Assembly: GCA_947259115.1 (NCBI GenBank)
Contig: CAMYKS010000027.1
Span: forward strand, 1 to 39,803
From: an uncultured Desulfobulbaceae bacterium
GTDB taxonomy: Bacteria > Desulfobacterota > Desulfobulbia > Desulfobulbales > BM004
DNA: 39,803 bases
Direction of reading: 5' to 3'
Shown: positions 1 through 8,580 of the stretch, one piece after another
Layout of the letters: every line of letters begins with the position of its first letter
Numbering within the stretch: position 1 is the stretch's first letter
Made by a program: the position numbers and the translations under genes
Notes under the pieces: generated by a model
Database searches by the model: none
Told to the model about the DNA's origin: nothing
Seen by the model: only the letters and a program-made list of their open reading frames with translations

Positions 1-1
1 T

Positions 2-1942
2 GGCTGGGTCACTATCAGTAGAGAGCTTGTCGGGGGAACAGCAAAAGCAAAGACAGAAACATGCTGCGCTCTTGCCGATAACATTGAGGTTTTTGAAAAT
101 CTGAAAATCTCTGAGCAAAAGACGCTCGATACTTTACAGAAAATAACAGCAGAAACAAACCGCAGGTTCGTGCCCCGCAGAGAAATTACCCGTGCATATC
201 CCGGCGCCGGTAAAGGTCTTAAATCACTGGCACGGAAAAACATTGTAATCTTTGCCGAACAGCAGGTTTACAGGGATCCGTTCGGGGAATGCTTTCTGGA
301 AAGTGATATCCCGCAGGAACTGACCGCTGAACAGAAAATAGCCTTGGATTCAATTCTGCCTGCCATAAAAGATGACGGCTTTGTTTCTTTTCTGCTGCAT
401 GGTGTCACCGGCAGCGGCAAGACAGAGGTATACCTGCAGGCTGCAGCATATGGATTGGAGCAGGGTAAATCCGTCCTTGTGCTGGTGCCGGAAATTGCCC
501 TGGCAACCCAGTTGGAGGCACACTTTATTGCACGTTTCGGCTCCCGGGTGGCCTTGCTGCACAGCGGGCTCAGTTCCGGGCAGCGCTTTGACCAGTGGTC
601 CAGAATTGTTCGGGGAAAGGCAGATGTTGTAATCGGGGCCCGTTCAGCTGTATTCGCCCCTCTGCAAAACCCCGGTCTTGTCATTGTGGACGAGGAGCAT
701 GACAGTTCCTACAAGCAGGATGACGGTTTTCGGTATAATGCCAGGGATTTGGCCGTACTGCGGGCGAGCCGCTCCAAGGCGGTGGTAATTTTAGGCTCGG
801 CCACACCATCTGTTACGAGTTATTACCATGCCAGCAAGGGAAAATATACCCTGCTTAATATGATAAATCGCATCGAAGGAAGACCTCTGCCGCAAGTGGA
901 AGTGGTCAATATCCCGGCAATTAAAACCGTATCGGGAAGACCCCCCGTGTTCTCACCGCTTCTCATAAAGAACCTTCGGGACAATCTTGCCCGTAAAGAG
1001 CAGAGTCTGGTTTTTCTGAACCGGCGCGGTTTTGCAAATTTCATGATCTGCAGGGACTGCGGCCAGACTGTGCAGTGTAAGCATTGCCAGGTATCCTTAA
1101 CCCTGCACAAGTCGGAGAATAAACTGCTCTGCCATTACTGCGGTTTTACGGCCGGCAGCAAGACCGTGTGCAGCAGCTGTAAATCCGCCTCTCTGACGGC
1201 CATAGGTGCCGGAACCGAGCGTCTTGAACAGGAGTTGCAGGAACTTCTGCCAACAGCAAGAATTGCCCGTCTTGACCGGGATACATGCAAGAAACGCCAT
1301 GACTATATAAGAATTTTAAAGGAGGTTCATAAGGGTGAAATCGATATTCTCCTGGGAACCCAGATGATTACCAAGGGACATCATTTTCCCAATGTGACCC
1401 TGGTCGGCATAGTTCTGGCTGATACAGGCCTTGGCTTGCCTGATTTCAGGGCCGGTGAGCGCACCTTTCAGTTGATTGCCCAGGTAACCGGGCGGGCCGG
1501 CAGAGGAGAAAAACCGGGACGGGTTATCATACAGACCTTTCAGCCGCAGCATTACTCCATAGAAATGGCAAGAAATCATGATTATGCAGGCATGTATGCC
1601 AGGGAGATAGAATTACGCAGAGCCCTCGGATATCCACCATTTTCCAGGATAGTGAATGTCAAGATTGAGGGTACGGATGAAAAATTTGTCCAGGATGCGG
1701 CAGGTATGCTGGCAAAGTGCGCGCAAAAGTTGCAAAGGAGAGCAGAGCCGGAGATTTTGGGGCCCGCCCCGGCTCCTTTAACTCGTTTACGGGATAAGTA
1801 CAGGTGGCAGCTGTTAGTAAAGGGTAAAAAAGTCGAAGCGCTGCATGGGTTCCTGCACAGGCTCGAAGAAGAGATTACCTCGCTGAGTATAGGCGTCAAG
1901 GTCAAAATCTCCATTGATGTTGATCCCGAGTATATGATGTGA
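2..1942 (+). CDS. priA: Primosomal protein N' (PriA helicase), 5'-truncated by window edge
   Basis: PriA is a superfamily 2 DNA helicase that recognises stalled or collapsed replication forks and reloads the replisome. Frame 2 is open from the first bases, so the window cuts the gene: 646 residues are present against roughly 730 or more in the family, and part of the N-terminal DNA-binding domain is missing. A GTG at 170 is internal, not the start. Visible motifs in order are Walker A GVTGSGKT, the DEEH box (VDEEHDSSYKQDDG), GSATPS, a zinc-binding region with eight cysteines (CRDCG, CKHC, CHYCG, CSSC, near 1048-1190), GTERLEQEL, GTQMITKGHHFPN and motif VI QVTGRAGRG, followed by the usual C-terminal domain. 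The stop is at 1940-1942. The identification is secure. Confidence 0.97.
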   Translation, partial: GWVTISRELVGGTAKAKTETCCALADNIEVFENLKISEQKTLDTLQKITAETNRRFVPRREITRAYPGAGKGLKSLARKNIVIFAEQQVYRDPFGECFLESDIPQELTAEQKIALDSILPAIKDDGFVSFLLHGVTGSGKTEVYLQAAAYGLEQGKSVLVLVPEIALATQLEAHFIARFGSRVALLHSGLSSGQRFDQWSRIVRGKADVVIGARSAVFAPLQNPGLVIVDEEHDSSYKQDDGFRYNARDLAVLRASRSKAVVILGSATPSVTSYYHASKGKYTLLNMINRIEGRPLPQVEVVNIPAIKTVSGRPPVFSPLLIKNLRDNLARKEQSLVFLNRRGFANFMICRDCGQTVQCKHCQVSLTLHKSENKLLCHYCGFTAGSKTVCSSCKSASLTAIGAGTERLEQELQELLPTARIARLDRDTCKKRHDYIRILKEVHKGEIDILLGTQMITKGHHFPNVTLVGIVLADTGLGLPDFRAGERTFQLIAQVTGRAGRGEKPGRVIIQTFQPQHYSIEMARNHDYAGMYAREIELRRALGYPPFSRIVNVKIEGTDEKFVQDAAGMLAKCAQKLQRRAEPEILGPAPAPLTRLRDKYRWQLLVKGKKVEALHGFLHRLEEEITSLSIGVKVKISIDVDPEYMM

Positions 1943-1954
1943 AGATGAAGGAAT

Positions 1955-1992
1955 GTGCCTAAAGTGCGCTAAAGTTGTGAGTGCCTAAAGTG
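1955..1992. repeat. Short tandem microrepeat after priA
   Basis: The 12-mer gtgcctaaagtg occurs at 1955-1966 and again at 1981-1992 (26 bp period), just after the priA stop. A third partial copy (ctaaag) lies between them. It is a low-complexity intergenic repeat with no evident function. No clear terminator hairpin was found here. Confidence 0.5.
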
Positions 1993-2098
1993 TTTAGCAA
2001 ACAGCTATCAGCCGTTAGTTTATACGTTGCACGAAACTTTATTACCATGGGTTACCCTGAAAAACAGAAGCCGAACTGTCAGAACATAAGGGGGAAAA

Positions 2099-3748
2099 AT
2101 GACACAAAAAGAATATTCTTTCAGTCCCACCGGCGAGAAGTTCCCGCTCCCAACCAAACAGGAATACAAGAAGGAGTTTAGCCGCTTACAGAATAAAGTA
2201 ACCGAACAGCGAAAGCTGGGCCGCGAGATCGTTGTGGTGGTCGGGGTGGGTTTTGTCGGAGCGGTCATGGCCGCAGTGGTGGCTGATTCGACCAATAAAA
2301 ACGGAGAGCCCAACAAATTTGTCATTGGCATGCAACGGCCTAGTGTTCGGAGCTACTGGAAGATTCCGCTCCTTAACCGGGGAATGTCACCGGTTAAATC
2401 AGAGGATCCGGAAGTAGATGTGTTAATAGAGCGCTGCGTCAAGGAGAATAAGAACCTGGTTGCCACATACACCTATGAAGCCCTGAAGCTTGCGGATGTG
2501 GTAGTGGTTGACGTGCAATGCGACTATCTGAAGGAATCCCTGGGGGATTGTTGTAATGGTTCGGCTGATATGGCGGCCCTGGAAGCCTCGCTTGGAGTTA
2601 TCGCGGAGAATATTGAACCGCAAACTCTGGTGTTGATCGAGACGACCGTGGCACCGGGTACCACCGAGCAGGTCGCCTATCCCATCATGAAAAAAATATT
2701 CGAGAGCCGCGGCATTAAGTCAGCCCCCTTGCTGGCCCACAGCTATGAACGTGTAATGCCGGGCAAGGATTATGTCGCTTCCATCCGGGATTTCTGGCGC
2801 GTGTGCAGCGGCGTAAACCAGAAGGCCAAGAAAAAGGTGACAAAATTCCTCAAAGATGTGCTGAACACGGACAAGTTTCCATTGACTGTGCTTGACAAAC
2901 CCATAGAGTCGGAAACGGCAAAGATAATAGAAAACAGTTACAGGGCCGCCATCCTCGCCTTCATGGACGAGTGGTCATTGTTTGCCGAGAGAAACGGTGT
3001 TGACCTGAAAAAGGTCATTGAGGCAATCAAGGTGCGGCCGACCCACTCCAACATGATTTTTCCCGGACCGGGCATCGGCGGCTACTGTCTGCCCAAGGAC
3101 GGCGGCCTTGGCGTCTGGGCCTACAAGCATATCCACGGCTGGGAGGATGACATCTTCAAGATCACACCGCTCGCCATTGACATCAATGATACGCGTGGAC
3201 TGCGGGTGGCCCAGTTAGTGCGGGATGCCTTACGCAACATGGGCCAACCCATTGCGGCCGCGGATGTTTTGCTGCTGGGCGCAGCTTACCGGGAGGATGT
3301 GGGAGATACGCGCTATAGCGGCTCGGAGATGGTCGTGCGTAAACTTACCGAGATGGGCGCCGAGATGCTGGTACATGATCCGTATCTTGAGCATTGGTGG
3401 GAATTAGAGGCCCAGGATACCTATCCCCATCCTGACTACTCGTGGGCCCGTTTCTTTCACCGCCAGGAAAAGCTCAAAGAACTTAAAGTGAAGAAGGATC
3501 TGTGGAAAGCCATGAAAGGTGTTAAGGCCATCATTCTTGCTGTGCGCCACGCCGACTATCTTGATCTTGACCCCCAAAAGGTGGTGAAGGCGGTTGGCAA
3601 ACCCTGTGCAATTATAGATTGTTTCTCCATTCTGGATGATGAAAAGATTGAATGCTATTTTAAACTGGGCTGTGAGGTGAAGGGCATGGGGCGCGGCCAC
3701 ATTCAGCGGCTCAAGGAAAAGGTGCGTAAAAAGAAATTTATGACGTAA
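2099..3748 (+). CDS. Nucleotide-sugar dehydrogenase (UDP-glucose/GDP-mannose dehydrogenase family)
   Basis: Predicted NAD-dependent oxidation of a nucleotide sugar (UDP-ManNAc, UDP-glucose or GDP-mannose type) to the uronic acid, a precursor for surface polysaccharide. The start follows a strong Shine-Dalgarno (aaggggg, about 6 nt before the ATG). The Rossmann motif GVGFVG sits near residue 50. The central domain carries ETAKIIENSYRAA, matching the family's catalytic Lys/Asn helix, and the active-site Cys is in GPGIGGYCLPKDGG. The C-terminal UDP-binding domain follows. At 549 residues it is about 100 longer than the usual 430-450, because of a ~45-residue N-terminal extension and an insertion around HWWELEAQDTYPHPDYSWARFFHR. 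The substrate cannot be told from the sequence. No other polysaccharide genes adjoin it. Confidence 0.88.
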   Translation: MTQKEYSFSPTGEKFPLPTKQEYKKEFSRLQNKVTEQRKLGREIVVVVGVGFVGAVMAAVVADSTNKNGEPNKFVIGMQRPSVRSYWKIPLLNRGMSPVKSEDPEVDVLIERCVKENKNLVATYTYEALKLADVVVVDVQCDYLKESLGDCCNGSADMAALEASLGVIAENIEPQTLVLIETTVAPGTTEQVAYPIMKKIFESRGIKSAPLLAHSYERVMPGKDYVASIRDFWRVCSGVNQKAKKKVTKFLKDVLNTDKFPLTVLDKPIESETAKIIENSYRAAILAFMDEWSLFAERNGVDLKKVIEAIKVRPTHSNMIFPGPGIGGYCLPKDGGLGVWAYKHIHGWEDDIFKITPLAIDINDTRGLRVAQLVRDALRNMGQPIAAADVLLLGAAYREDVGDTRYSGSEMVVRKLTEMGAEMLVHDPYLEHWWELEAQDTYPHPDYSWARFFHRQEKLKELKVKKDLWKAMKGVKAIILAVRHADYLDLDPQKVVKAVGKPCAIIDCFSILDDEKIECYFKLGCEVKGMGRGHIQRLKEKVRKKKFMT

Positions 3749-3782
3749 ATCATGTTTCGTAGTTGAGATAATTTTCATAAAC

Positions 3783-3827
3783 AGGGAATCATGAGGGGGG
3801 CTGGAAACTGGATATTTATTTTATCCG
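3783..3827 (+). repeat. Direct repeat copy 1 (45 bp), flanks kinase operon
   Basis: The segment starting agggaatcatgagggg and ending gatatttattttatccg recurs at 7935-7977 in the same orientation. The two copies differ by one C/T change and a 2-base G-run indel. The pair brackets the binding protein/hybrid kinase operon. The rest of 3749-4007 holds no gene I can support; the next gene ends at 4008 on the minus strand. Confidence 0.85.
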
Positions 3828-4007
3828 GATACGTTCCCTGACAAGGATTTTTTTAATGGATGCCCCCGTTTCACCGTTTACGTTTAGACGCTCTGGAACC
3901 AGGGAAATAATTTGTCAAAGTAAATCCTGTATTCTGGGTGTGGAATAATGCCTTGACGCATGCCATGATGAAGTTAGGTGTCTCTGTGAAGCGAGAATGA
4001 ACAGAGA

Positions 4008-6788
4008 TTACAGCAACTCTCCGATAATCTTTACCAGATCCTGAAATATAAACGGCTTGATTATAGCGGCACAAAAACCATAATCCCGGTAATTTTCCAT
4101 AACAGGATTATTGAAATAGCCGCTTGACACCACAACCTTTGCATCTGGATTCAGCTGAAGAATTTCCTTGACAGCTTCTTCACCGCCCATTCCACCCGGA
4201 ACCGTCAGATCCATGATTATCATATCAATGGACTCAGCCTTTTCAAGACTTACCTGATACATCGCGATAGCTTCATTACCATCTTTAGCAAGAAGAACCT
4301 GGTGCCCCATTTCACGCAACATATCCTCAACAACACCTCTCACTGGCTCTTCATCATCCATTACCAGGATTCTGCATGGATATGCACAAAGTTGGGTCGG
4401 CGCTTCATCTGATCTATCAATTTGTCTTTCTCTGGCAGCAGGAAGGTATATGGTGAAAGTGGTTCCCTCTTCCGATTTCGAGTCAACAGTGATATAGCCG
4501 CCGTGTTTGGAAACAATGGAGTGGGTGACGGCAAGCCCCAAGCCACTTCCTTCACTTTTAGTCGAAAAATAGGGATCGAATATTTTATCAAGCAGTCCAG
4601 CAGGGATGCCCACCCCCTTATCCTCGATAATAATCTCCACATAGTCAGACTCTTGGAGAGGAAATGGTGCCTTCCGAGTTTTATCACGGGAAACGTTTCT
4701 GCAGCGGATACTAATCACTCCGCCTAAGGGCATGGCCTGATTGGCATTAATGACAATATTCTGGATAACCTGACTGATCTGCCCTATATCAATTTCCAAC
4801 GGCCAGAGGTCTTCGGCAAAAGAATACTCACAGCGAACATTACTGCCACGAAGCACGAAATCAGCATTGTCGGTAATGATTTCCTTGATTGAAGCAAGCC
4901 GTCTAACCGGACCCCCGCCCTTAGAAAAAGTGAGCAATTGCTGAGTGAGGTCTCGCGCCCTGAGCGATGCCTTTTCCGCCTCTTCCAAGAGATGATCGTC
5001 CATACCCTCCTTAAGCATTGCAAGACGAGTCAGGCTTATATTGCCCAGAATGGCCACCAGAATGTTATTGAAATCGTGGGCAATACCACCGGCCAAGACT
5101 CCCACTGACTCCAGTTTCCTGGCCTTGAAGAGTTCCTCCTCCATTCTGTTTTTCTCGGTCACATCTCGAAACACCAGGACAACACCGACAATTTCTCCAT
5201 CTTTATCCCGGATTGGGGCGCCACTGTCGGCTATAAACTTTTCACTCCCATCCCTGGCTCTCAAAACAGTATGTTTTTCATGGCCGACAATCGAACCGGT
5301 TTTCAAAACCTCTTCAACCGGGTTATGACAGGCCTCGCCTGTTTTCCCATTAAAAATAAGGAAGATGTCACTTACAGATTTGCCGATGGCCTCTTCATTT
5401 GTCCAACCGGTCAAGTCTTCGGCAATTGTGTTCAGGAGCACGATATTACTCGCAGTGTCCGTAGTGATAACACCATCCCCGATGCTTCTCAGGGTAACGG
5501 CAAGTTGTTCTTTTTCAGCAGCCACAGCCTCCTGGGCCTTTAGCCGCTCATCAATTTCATTCAGCAGCGCCTTATTTGTATTTGTAAGATCCAGGGTTCT
5601 GGATTCTATTAAATCTTCCTGAGATCTATTAAGTGCTTCGAGTTTCCTAGTCTTATCTGCAACTTGCCGCTCAAGGGTTTGATGGAAATCTTCAATCTCC
5701 TTGCTATAGATTGCAAGCTGCTCCTGAAAGGAGCCAAAGGCCATGCTCAAGAGCGTAACCTCATCACCTGTTATTATTTCCTTCTCACTCTGGGGGTGGA
5801 TGCTTTCAGCCCGATAACGTTGGGATAAATCACTGATTTTTTTTGTGAGAACAGCCAAGGGATTGATGATCTTCCTGATAAGCAGAAAACTGGCAAAGGC
5901 GAAAAGAACAGTTCCAGCCAAAAAGGCATACAGAGTGTATACCTTAAGCCGGTTGGCTAGAAAAAAAATGGTTTCATTGGGCTGATAATAAAGGAGCAGA
6001 AAATCGTGATTACTGACCGAAAATTTTCTAAAAACAAAATTTACCTCACCGGATTTTCCATTTTTTCCCAGCCAGCCTTTCTTTGCTTGTTTTTTTAGAA
6101 TTTCATTGAATACTTCATCATTAAATACCGAGAAGTCCATTTGTGTATCATCGGCTGTAACGAGAATGTCGCCAGTTGTCTGGGAGAGCAGGATCAGCTT
6201 ACCCTGCTGTGGAATATACCTTTCAAGAATAGCCTGAATACCCTGAAAAGAAAGCTGGGCCCAAATTATCCCTGAAACGCTTCCGCTGGACTTGTCTTTG
6301 ACCGGCACGGAAATGTCAATAAAAGGCAGAGGGAATTCCTGGAGACGAAATATCCTGCCTAAAAAAGGGGCTCCCTCCGCCATCGGCGTCTGAAAGATAG
6401 GGTCGTTAAAGAGATTTTGGAGCTCCGCCGCAACATCGGGCACATGAAATTTGTCCACTTGCAACCAAACCCTGCCCTCTGCATTGATCGCGGCAAGACT
6501 AAAAAAAGACTCCTCGTTTTGCAGGAGCCCACGCATGATATTCTCTGAGACTATCGGCCGGTTTTGATCCGGAGGAGTAAGAATGGCCAGGCGTCCAAGT
6601 TGAACCTGGTTGGCATAAAAAAAATCATTTATATCAATTTCGGCCTGCATCAATCTGTTATCGGCCAGCTGCCGGTAATTCTCGCTCAGATGACGGTCGA
6701 AAGCCTTGGTACCAAGAAAATGATATGCGCCTATTATTCCCAGAAATGGGAGCAGAGTTGCAAAAAGAATTCGTAACGACAGCTTCAT
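4008..6788 (-). CDS. Membrane hybrid sensor histidine kinase (periplasmic sensor-HAMP-PAS-HisKA-HATPase-REC)
   Basis: A 926-residue inner-membrane hybrid two-component sensor. An N-terminal membrane segment (about 7-25) and a second one (284-305) bound a ~255-residue periplasmic Cache-like sensor. A HAMP linker (~305-360) and a long coiled coil (~360-430) follow. A PAS domain spans ~430-550. HisKA has its phospho-acceptor His571 in GGIAHDFNN, and HATPase_c shows NIVINANQAM, DKGVGIP and GSGLGL. The C-terminal receiver (~806-925) has the acid pair Asp811/Asp812, acceptor Asp860 (IIMDLTVPG) and Lys911. It starts 11 nt after the binding-protein gene on the same strand, so the two are probably co-transcribed and the binding protein may feed the sensor domain (inference). 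No separate response regulator with an output domain lies nearby, so phosphotransfer must go to a protein encoded elsewhere. Confidence 0.93.
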   Translation of the reverse strand: MKLSLRILFATLLPFLGIIGAYHFLGTKAFDRHLSENYRQLADNRLMQAEIDINDFFYANQVQLGRLAILTPPDQNRPIVSENIMRGLLQNEESFFSLAAINAEGRVWLQVDKFHVPDVAAELQNLFNDPIFQTPMAEGAPFLGRIFRLQEFPLPFIDISVPVKDKSSGSVSGIIWAQLSFQGIQAILERYIPQQGKLILLSQTTGDILVTADDTQMDFSVFNDEVFNEILKKQAKKGWLGKNGKSGEVNFVFRKFSVSNHDFLLLYYQPNETIFFLANRLKVYTLYAFLAGTVLFAFASFLLIRKIINPLAVLTKKISDLSQRYRAESIHPQSEKEIITGDEVTLLSMAFGSFQEQLAIYSKEIEDFHQTLERQVADKTRKLEALNRSQEDLIESRTLDLTNTNKALLNEIDERLKAQEAVAAEKEQLAVTLRSIGDGVITTDTASNIVLLNTIAEDLTGWTNEEAIGKSVSDIFLIFNGKTGEACHNPVEEVLKTGSIVGHEKHTVLRARDGSEKFIADSGAPIRDKDGEIVGVVLVFRDVTEKNRMEEELFKARKLESVGVLAGGIAHDFNNILVAILGNISLTRLAMLKEGMDDHLLEEAEKASLRARDLTQQLLTFSKGGGPVRRLASIKEIITDNADFVLRGSNVRCEYSFAEDLWPLEIDIGQISQVIQNIVINANQAMPLGGVISIRCRNVSRDKTRKAPFPLQESDYVEIIIEDKGVGIPAGLLDKIFDPYFSTKSEGSGLGLAVTHSIVSKHGGYITVDSKSEEGTTFTIYLPAARERQIDRSDEAPTQLCAYPCRILVMDDEEPVRGVVEDMLREMGHQVLLAKDGNEAIAMYQVSLEKAESIDMIIMDLTVPGGMGGEEAVKEILQLNPDAKVVVSSGYFNNPVMENYRDYGFCAAIIKPFIFQDLVKIIGELL

Positions 6789-6799
6789 GAAATAATTCT

Positions 6800-7744
6800 C
6801 TAAGGAACTATTTCCGCTTGATCAAGAATATTCTGGGGAATCTGTATACCCAGCAACTGTACGGTCTGCATATTTACAACATATTTGGAGCTGAAATACT
6901 TGACTGGAAGCTGGCTCGGATTTCTGCCCCGAAGCATCTTAGCGGCATATTCTGCAACTTTTGGAAAAAAAACGCTGGAATCCATTGCCGGTCCACCTAC
7001 GAGCCCCCTTAATATTGGTATTCTATTCTGGCCGACTATGGGCAGTTTCAACCGCTTCTGCCATTTGATCAACTCGGGGTACTCATGTTCCCGCATTGCC
7101 GGAGGAAAAAGGGCCACTGCTCCTACGCTCAACTCCTTGAACTCACGCATGACCCGCTCGATATCATCTGTATCGGCATATTCCTTAATGATCAATTCAA
7201 CACCCAGTTTTTTACAGGTTTCAATATAGCTGGGAGGAAAAAAATCCACCGTCGATCCACGAAAATATATCAGACCAAGCTTTTTGCGCCTTTCTTCTGG
7301 CAAAAATTGAACAGTTTTCTGAAAAAGGACTTCTATAGTGTCTCGGTAAAAACCCGTGCTGTTCTCCTGCATACTTGACGGCAGGAGGTATTGCGGTCCG
7401 GACAGGGATATGAAAAGAAGAGGTGATTGGAGTTCAACAGCTGCCATAATTGGTAAATTAGTGCCGGTTGTGAAAAACAGGTCGCATTCCCGGGCTATCT
7501 CCTGCCGGATCCTTTCCTTTCCCTCCTCACTTTCAAAGCCTGTAAGATCAATGGGGATGATTTCAAGATTACGACCAACGACCAGATCCTGTTGCTCCAG
7601 AGCGTCAAACAATTTGTTATATGCCGGGGCGATATAATCCTTTGGGACACCGAGCCGATATGTTTCTGCCATAACAGGCGAGGAAAAACAAATCAGGATA
7701 ACAGAGACAATGGTACCTAATATCTGCAACAATCGATATTTCAT
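6800..7744 (-). CDS. Periplasmic substrate-binding protein, ABC_sub_bind (TrpX-like) type
   Basis: A 314-residue exported protein with a signal peptide (cleavage likely after SSPVMA, about residue 26). The mature part begins ETYRLGVPKDYIAPAYNKL and has the two-lobe pattern of the ABC transporter substrate-binding family PF04392: a FFTTGTNLPIMAAVEL segment, a LGLIYFRGS hinge region and PIVGQNRIPILRGLVGGPAMD. No permease or ATPase gene is adjacent. It is the promoter-proximal gene of an operon with the hybrid kinase, which suggests a sensing rather than a transport role. The ligand is unknown. The ATG is preceded by AAGG about 8 nt upstream. Family assignment is fairly sure; function is inferred. 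Confidence 0.82.
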   Translation of the reverse strand: MKYRLLQILGTIVSVILICFSSPVMAETYRLGVPKDYIAPAYNKLFDALEQQDLVVGRNLEIIPIDLTGFESEEGKERIRQEIARECDLFFTTGTNLPIMAAVELQSPLLFISLSGPQYLLPSSMQENSTGFYRDTIEVLFQKTVQFLPEERRKKLGLIYFRGSTVDFFPPSYIETCKKLGVELIIKEYADTDDIERVMREFKELSVGAVALFPPAMREHEYPELIKWQKRLKLPIVGQNRIPILRGLVGGPAMDSSVFFPKVAEYAAKMLRGRNPSQLPVKYFSSKYVVNMQTVQLLGIQIPQNILDQAEIVP

Positions 7745-7855
7745 TTCCTAAACCTTGTGTATACGACACGTCGCTCTTTGATAGTAATGCTTCTTACTAA
7801 GTCTATTCTGCCCTGATTTTACAGTCATTGCAACCTTTCTTTAAATCTCTAACTT

Positions 7856-7880
7856 AATCCACCAGCTTGGCTGGTGGGTT
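7856..7880. other. Perfect 8-bp hairpin (possible IS200/IS605-like end or operator)
   Basis: Arms ccaccagc (7859-7866) and gctggtgg (7870-7877) enclose a 3-nt loop. The outer bases extend the stem to 11 bp with one wobble. It lies about 115 bp upstream of the binding-protein start and is not followed by a T-run, so it is a poor terminator. Hairpins of this style occur at ends of IS200/IS605-type elements and recur in this window near 19748-19980. No transposase is next to it. Confidence 0.5.
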
Positions 7881-7934
7881 CTAGTAATGCTATGTAGGTT
7901 GCAGAGTTTACAAAAAGAAATACCTCCTCAAGAT

Positions 7935-7977
7935 AGGGAATCACGAGGGGCTGGAAACTGGATATTTATTTTATCCG
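7935..7977 (+). repeat. Direct repeat copy 2 (43 bp)
   Basis: Second copy of the repeat at 3783-3827, in the same orientation. The run ctggaaactggatatttatt and the following ttatccg are identical in both. The short open frame that crosses it (7887-8075) has no codon or family support and is not called. Confidence 0.85.
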
Positions 7978-8445
7978 AAAAAGTGCCTTTTGGGGTAGGG
8001 GAGAATCAACATTGTGGAAATCGTTTGACTTTGTTCTGGAGGAACAATCTATATAATTCAAATAAGATACGATAAATAATTAAAAAAGAGCCTAACAAAA
8101 TTTGGTCCCTTTTTATGCAACAATGACTGGCCTGTTCATATAGAGCCGTATACCACCTGTGATTGACTGTTCATCCCGGATGAACAGCAAACTCCCACAT
8201 TATACATTGTAGTTTAAGTGAAAATACACTCTACACCCCATATGTCTTTTTATGGTTATGAATTATAAGTAAATAATTGAAGATAATCTGATTAGGAAGA
8301 AGATGAGGATGTTTTTGGCTTAGGGATATGTACCGGCGGGAAAAGGATGTATACTCGGGCTGGTTTGAGGTAGTTTTTTTGCCAAATAAACAGCCGCCCA
8401 AGGCAACGACGGGTAAAGACGTATAACCGTCTTGGCTTTCAGGTG
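7978..8445. other. AT-rich intergenic stretch without a gene
   Basis: No coding region is supportable here. It contains a perfect 9-bp-stem hairpin at 8167-8187 (ctgttcatc / gatgaacag, loop ccg) and a smaller one at 8416-8433 (aagacg / cgtctt). Neither has a T-run. They could be operators or remnants of mobile palindromes. Base composition is more AT-rich than in the flanking genes, as in the other spacers of the accessory region. Confidence 0.5.
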
Positions 8446-8509
8446 TTCAGGCTGCTGTATAATTTTCAAATACCCACATGGTAATCCTGACCCCGGTTCC
8501 TAATTACGG
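8446..8509 (+). repeat. Imperfect repeat copy 1 (~64 bp), upstream of metzincin gene
   Basis: Aligns with 16153-16214 in the same orientation. Both begin ttcagg and continue tgct, a 10-base spacer, the identical caaataccca, then atg, cctgac and a final ctaat..cgg. Identity is about three quarters by eye. This copy ends 71 bp before the ATG at 8581. The two copies bracket the four-gene cassette. Confidence 0.65.
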
Positions 8510-8580
8510 TTGCATTCTCTCAGCAGCAATGGACATTGACTACGCTGAGGATCAGGTACGCAGGTACTTTTGGAGGTCAT

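Noticed and set aside
7887..8075. 62-residue open frame covering repeat copy 2
   Set aside because: It is built from the intergenic repeat and flanking low-complexity DNA; no family match or ribosome site.
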